From Chitinophaga sp. HK235 (GTDB lineage: Bacteria; Bacteroidota; Bacteroidia; Chitinophagales; Chitinophagaceae), in the NCBI RefSeq assembly GCF_018255755.1, contig NZ_CP073766.1, positions 5,826,501-5,890,500 of the forward strand: a DNA stretch of 64,000 nt, read 5' to 3'. Of this stretch, positions 62,387-64,000 are shown one piece after another. The notes beneath the pieces were generated by a model, which made no database searches, was not told where the DNA came from, and saw only the letters and a list, made by a program, of their open reading frames with translations. The stretch's first letter is position 1; each line of letters begins with the position of its first letter. Both the position numbers and the translations under genes were made by a program.

Positions 62387-63550
62387 CTAGATCTCGAAGG
62401 TGGTCCATTTGGTATCGCTTTGTGCAGAGCGTACCACGTTATCGATAAATGCCATGCCACGTACGCCGTCTGCCACACCCGGGAAATCGAGTGATTCCGG
62501 AGCAGGCTGTACACCGTCTATTTTAGCGGACAGGGTCTGTGCGAAGTTGCGGTACAGGTTACCGAACGCTTCGAGGTATCCTTCCGGATGGCCGCCCGGG
62601 GTGCGGGTGTTATGGGTCATGTAGCTGGACTGGAAGCTGTAGCCCCCGCCGGCGCGATAGATCTCAGCAGGTTTGTCGAGCCATTTTACCAGTAAGGTAT
62701 TGGGTTCGTGCTGTGCCCATTCCAGACCACCTTTTTCTCCGTAGACGCGGATCTTCAAGGCATTCTCTTCACCGGCAGCTACCTGGGAGGCCATCAGCAC
62801 ACCGGCAGCGCCGTTATCGAAGCGGAGGAGTACGGCGCCGTCATCGTCGAGGGCGCGGCCTGGCACCAGGATATTGAGATCGGCACACAGTTTTTCTACC
62901 TGGGCACCGCTGATATATTCGGCAAGGTTAAAGGCATGGGTACCGATATCGCCCATGGCACCGGCTTTACCCGATTTTTTAGGATCTGTTCTCCAGGCTG
63001 CCTGGGCATTGCCTTCACGCTCACTCAGTTTGCTGAGCCATCCCTGTGGATATTCCACCCATACTTTGCGGATTTTACCGAGGGCACCGTCTTTTACCAT
63101 CTGGCGTGCCTGTTTTACCATCGGATAGCCGGTGTAGGTGTGGGTGAGCAGTAAGGTGAGGCCGGTGGCTTCTACCTTCTCTTTTAATTGTTTGGCTTCT
63201 TCCAGGGAGAAGGTGATCGGTTTTTCGATCACTACGTTGAAGCCCAGGTCCAGCGCCATCATGGCGGGTTCAAAGTGAGCGAAGTTAGGGGTCACGATGG
63301 TGACGAAGTCCAGCCGTTTGTCTGCCGGCATGGTGGCTTCTTTCTGGAGCATGGTTTTAAAATCGAGGTAGGTGCGTTCCGGATCGAGGAACAGCATTTT
63401 TCCGGATTCCATGGCCACTTCATTGTTGATGCTGAGCGCACCGGCTGCCAGTTCTATCAGACCGTCCATGTTGGCGGCTATACGGTGGATAGCGCCGATG
63501 AAGGCATCTTTACCACCGCCGATCATTCCCATTCTTAACTTACGGTTCAT
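62387..63550 (-). CDS. Gfo/Idh/MocA family oxidoreductase
   Basis: 387 residues from MNRKLRMGMIGGGKDAFIGAIH (63550; a TTG two codons earlier is also in frame). The Rossmann GMIGGGxxxFIG binds NAD(P). The motif EKPITFSLEEAKQL contains the conserved Lys of EKP, and the C-terminal domain has GDIGTHAFNLAEYISG with the typical catalytic-site Asp and His. It probably oxidises the C3 hydroxyl of a glycoside (or reduces the keto form). It is the first gene of the six-gene cluster and lacks a signal peptide. Confidence 0.94.
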   Translation of the reverse strand: MNRKLRMGMIGGGKDAFIGAIHRIAANMDGLIELAAGALSINNEVAMESGKMLFLDPERTYLDFKTMLQKEATMPADKRLDFVTIVTPNFAHFEPAMMALDLGFNVVIEKPITFSLEEAKQLKEKVEATGLTLLLTHTYTGYPMVKQARQMVKDGALGKIRKVWVEYPQGWLSKLSEREGNAQAAWRTDPKKSGKAGAMGDIGTHAFNLAEYISGAQVEKLCADLNILVPGRALDDDGAVLLRFDNGAAGVLMASQVAAGEENALKIRVYGEKGGLEWAQHEPNTLLVKWLDKPAEIYRAGGGYSFQSSYMTHNTRTPGGHPEGYLEAFGNLYRNFAQTLSAKIDGVQPAPESLDFPGVADGVRGMAFIDNVVRSAQSDTKWTTFEI

Positions 63551-63951
63551 CTTCAAATATTATTTAGGTTCTGAATTTAAATTATGGTCAGGTGTTCAAA
63601 TCGCGTTTTTACTGCATCCGTGGCACATCAAAAGGCAAGATAACAGCTAAGGACAATATTCCGGTACCGTCCATAACATTTAATCCGCGTGCATGTTTCC
63701 CCGGATAGTGGATGGTGGCCGGCATCAGAAGGGCGGGAGCCTTTGCCGGCTGTATACTGTTTGGCATAACGTGGAAATTTATAAATTAAGAATAACGGCA
63801 TAAAAGCCATTAAATTTATAAAAAGTATTTGCATATTTTCATTTTTAACTCAGCCCGGGGCATTTTTTTTGAAAATTTCCTTTTCGCACTGTAATGGGTT
63901 ATCTTAGCTCCCACATGAACCATCATATGCCTTTCTGACTTTTACTTTTTT
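63551..63951. other. Region upstream of the sugar-oxidation cluster
   Basis: 401 bp. A 52-codon minus-strand frame at 63609-63767 (MPNSIQPAKAPALLMPATIH start) has fairly coding-like composition but no RBS and no known family, so I do not call it a gene. The rest is AT-rich and should hold the cluster promoter and that of the plus-strand gene at the edge. Confidence 0.4.
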
Positions 63952-64000
63952 ATGATTAGCGGGTTGTATAGCGAAGAGGTGATGCAGGGCCTGCAGGCCA
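63952..64000 (+). CDS. Start of a plus-strand gene cut by the window edge
   Basis: ATG at 63952 opens MISGLYSEEVMQGLQA with no stop to the edge. A TATCTTAG element 45 bp before is close to the -7 consensus. Only 16 residues are seen, so the product cannot be named. Confidence 0.35.
   Translation, partial: MISGLYSEEVMQGLQA

Noticed and set aside
63628..63834. A 68-codon minus-strand frame near the right edge
   Set aside because: Composition is not protein-like and there is no RBS. A competing 52-codon frame at 63609-63767 looks somewhat better, but neither is supported.
1..64000. CRISPR array or tRNA/rRNA genes
   Set aside because: No regularly spaced 24-40-nt repeats, no Cas genes, and no cloverleaf or ribosomal sequence recognised on either strand.

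Overview
The window comes from a Bacteroidota chromosome, most likely Chitinophaga or a close relative in the Chitinophagaceae. The support is two SusC/SusD outer-membrane pairs, an ECF sigma/FecR pair feeding a SusC with an N-terminal STN domain, paired GH92 mannosidases, Bacteroidota-only families (DUF6452/DUF6048), many lipoproteins with SCS- or ACx-type lipoboxes, and -7 elements of the TAnnTTTG type. The genus is an inference from gene content. I found no rRNA, tRNA or CRISPR array.

Layout. 1-3.6 kb: start of a glucose-1-phosphate thymidylyltransferase gene cut by the left edge, a PiT phosphate transporter with its DUF47/PhoU-like partner, and an LpxH-like phosphoesterase. 3.6-4.0 kb: a short decayed gene. 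4.1-7.8 kb: a probable copper/redox operon made of a di-haem CCP/MauG enzyme (MbnH-like), a YHS lipoprotein, an MbnP-family lipoprotein, an outer-membrane protein starting with a Cys-rich motif, and a small Cys-rich membrane protein. 8-15 kb: M13 peptidase, small membrane protein, truncated globin, RarA and PbpC. 15-25 kb: what looks like inserted DNA between PbpC and the alpha-2-macroglobulin gene, namely a YhcG-type PD-(D/E)XK nuclease, a group II intron sitting on that gene's terminator, a SusC/SusD pair, a 1.2-kb AT-rich non-coding stretch and a thioredoxin-like gene. 25-39 kb: alpha-2-macroglobulin, ModF-like ABC ATPase, ElaA-like acetyltransferase, DUF6048/DUF6452, UvrA and FabF. 39-46 kb: a sigma/anti-sigma/SusC/SusD surface-signalling locus. 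46.5-54 kb: fatty acid desaturase, then a LacI regulator with two GH92 enzymes. 54-55.6 kb: an MqsR/MqsA-like toxin-antitoxin locus whose toxin gene carries a one-base deletion. 55.6-63.6 kb: a six-gene cluster (Gfo/Idh/MocA oxidoreductase, TIM-barrel isomerase, cytochrome c, DUF1080 hydrolase, ThuA protein, and a five-domain ThuA/PQQ/PKD/cytochrome c/CBM fusion) that looks like an oxidative 3-keto-glycoside degradation pathway.

Working together. The PiT/DUF47 pair handles phosphate uptake. The MbnP/MbnH-like operon probably builds a periplasmic metal-binding site by tryptophan oxidation. Alpha-2-macroglobulin and PbpC form a known periplasmic defence/repair partnership, here split by about 10 kb. 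The sigma-FecR-SusC-SusD locus senses and imports a glycan, the GH92 genes trim alpha-mannosides under LacI control, and the last cluster oxidises sugars and passes electrons to lipoprotein-type cytochromes.

The points most worth a second look are the copper/kynurenine operon, the split A2M/PbpC pair with a 35-bp exact direct repeat, the group II intron at a terminator, the frameshifted toxin with two operator palindromes, the five-domain fusion protein, and three very long intergenic hairpins placed right after stop codons.
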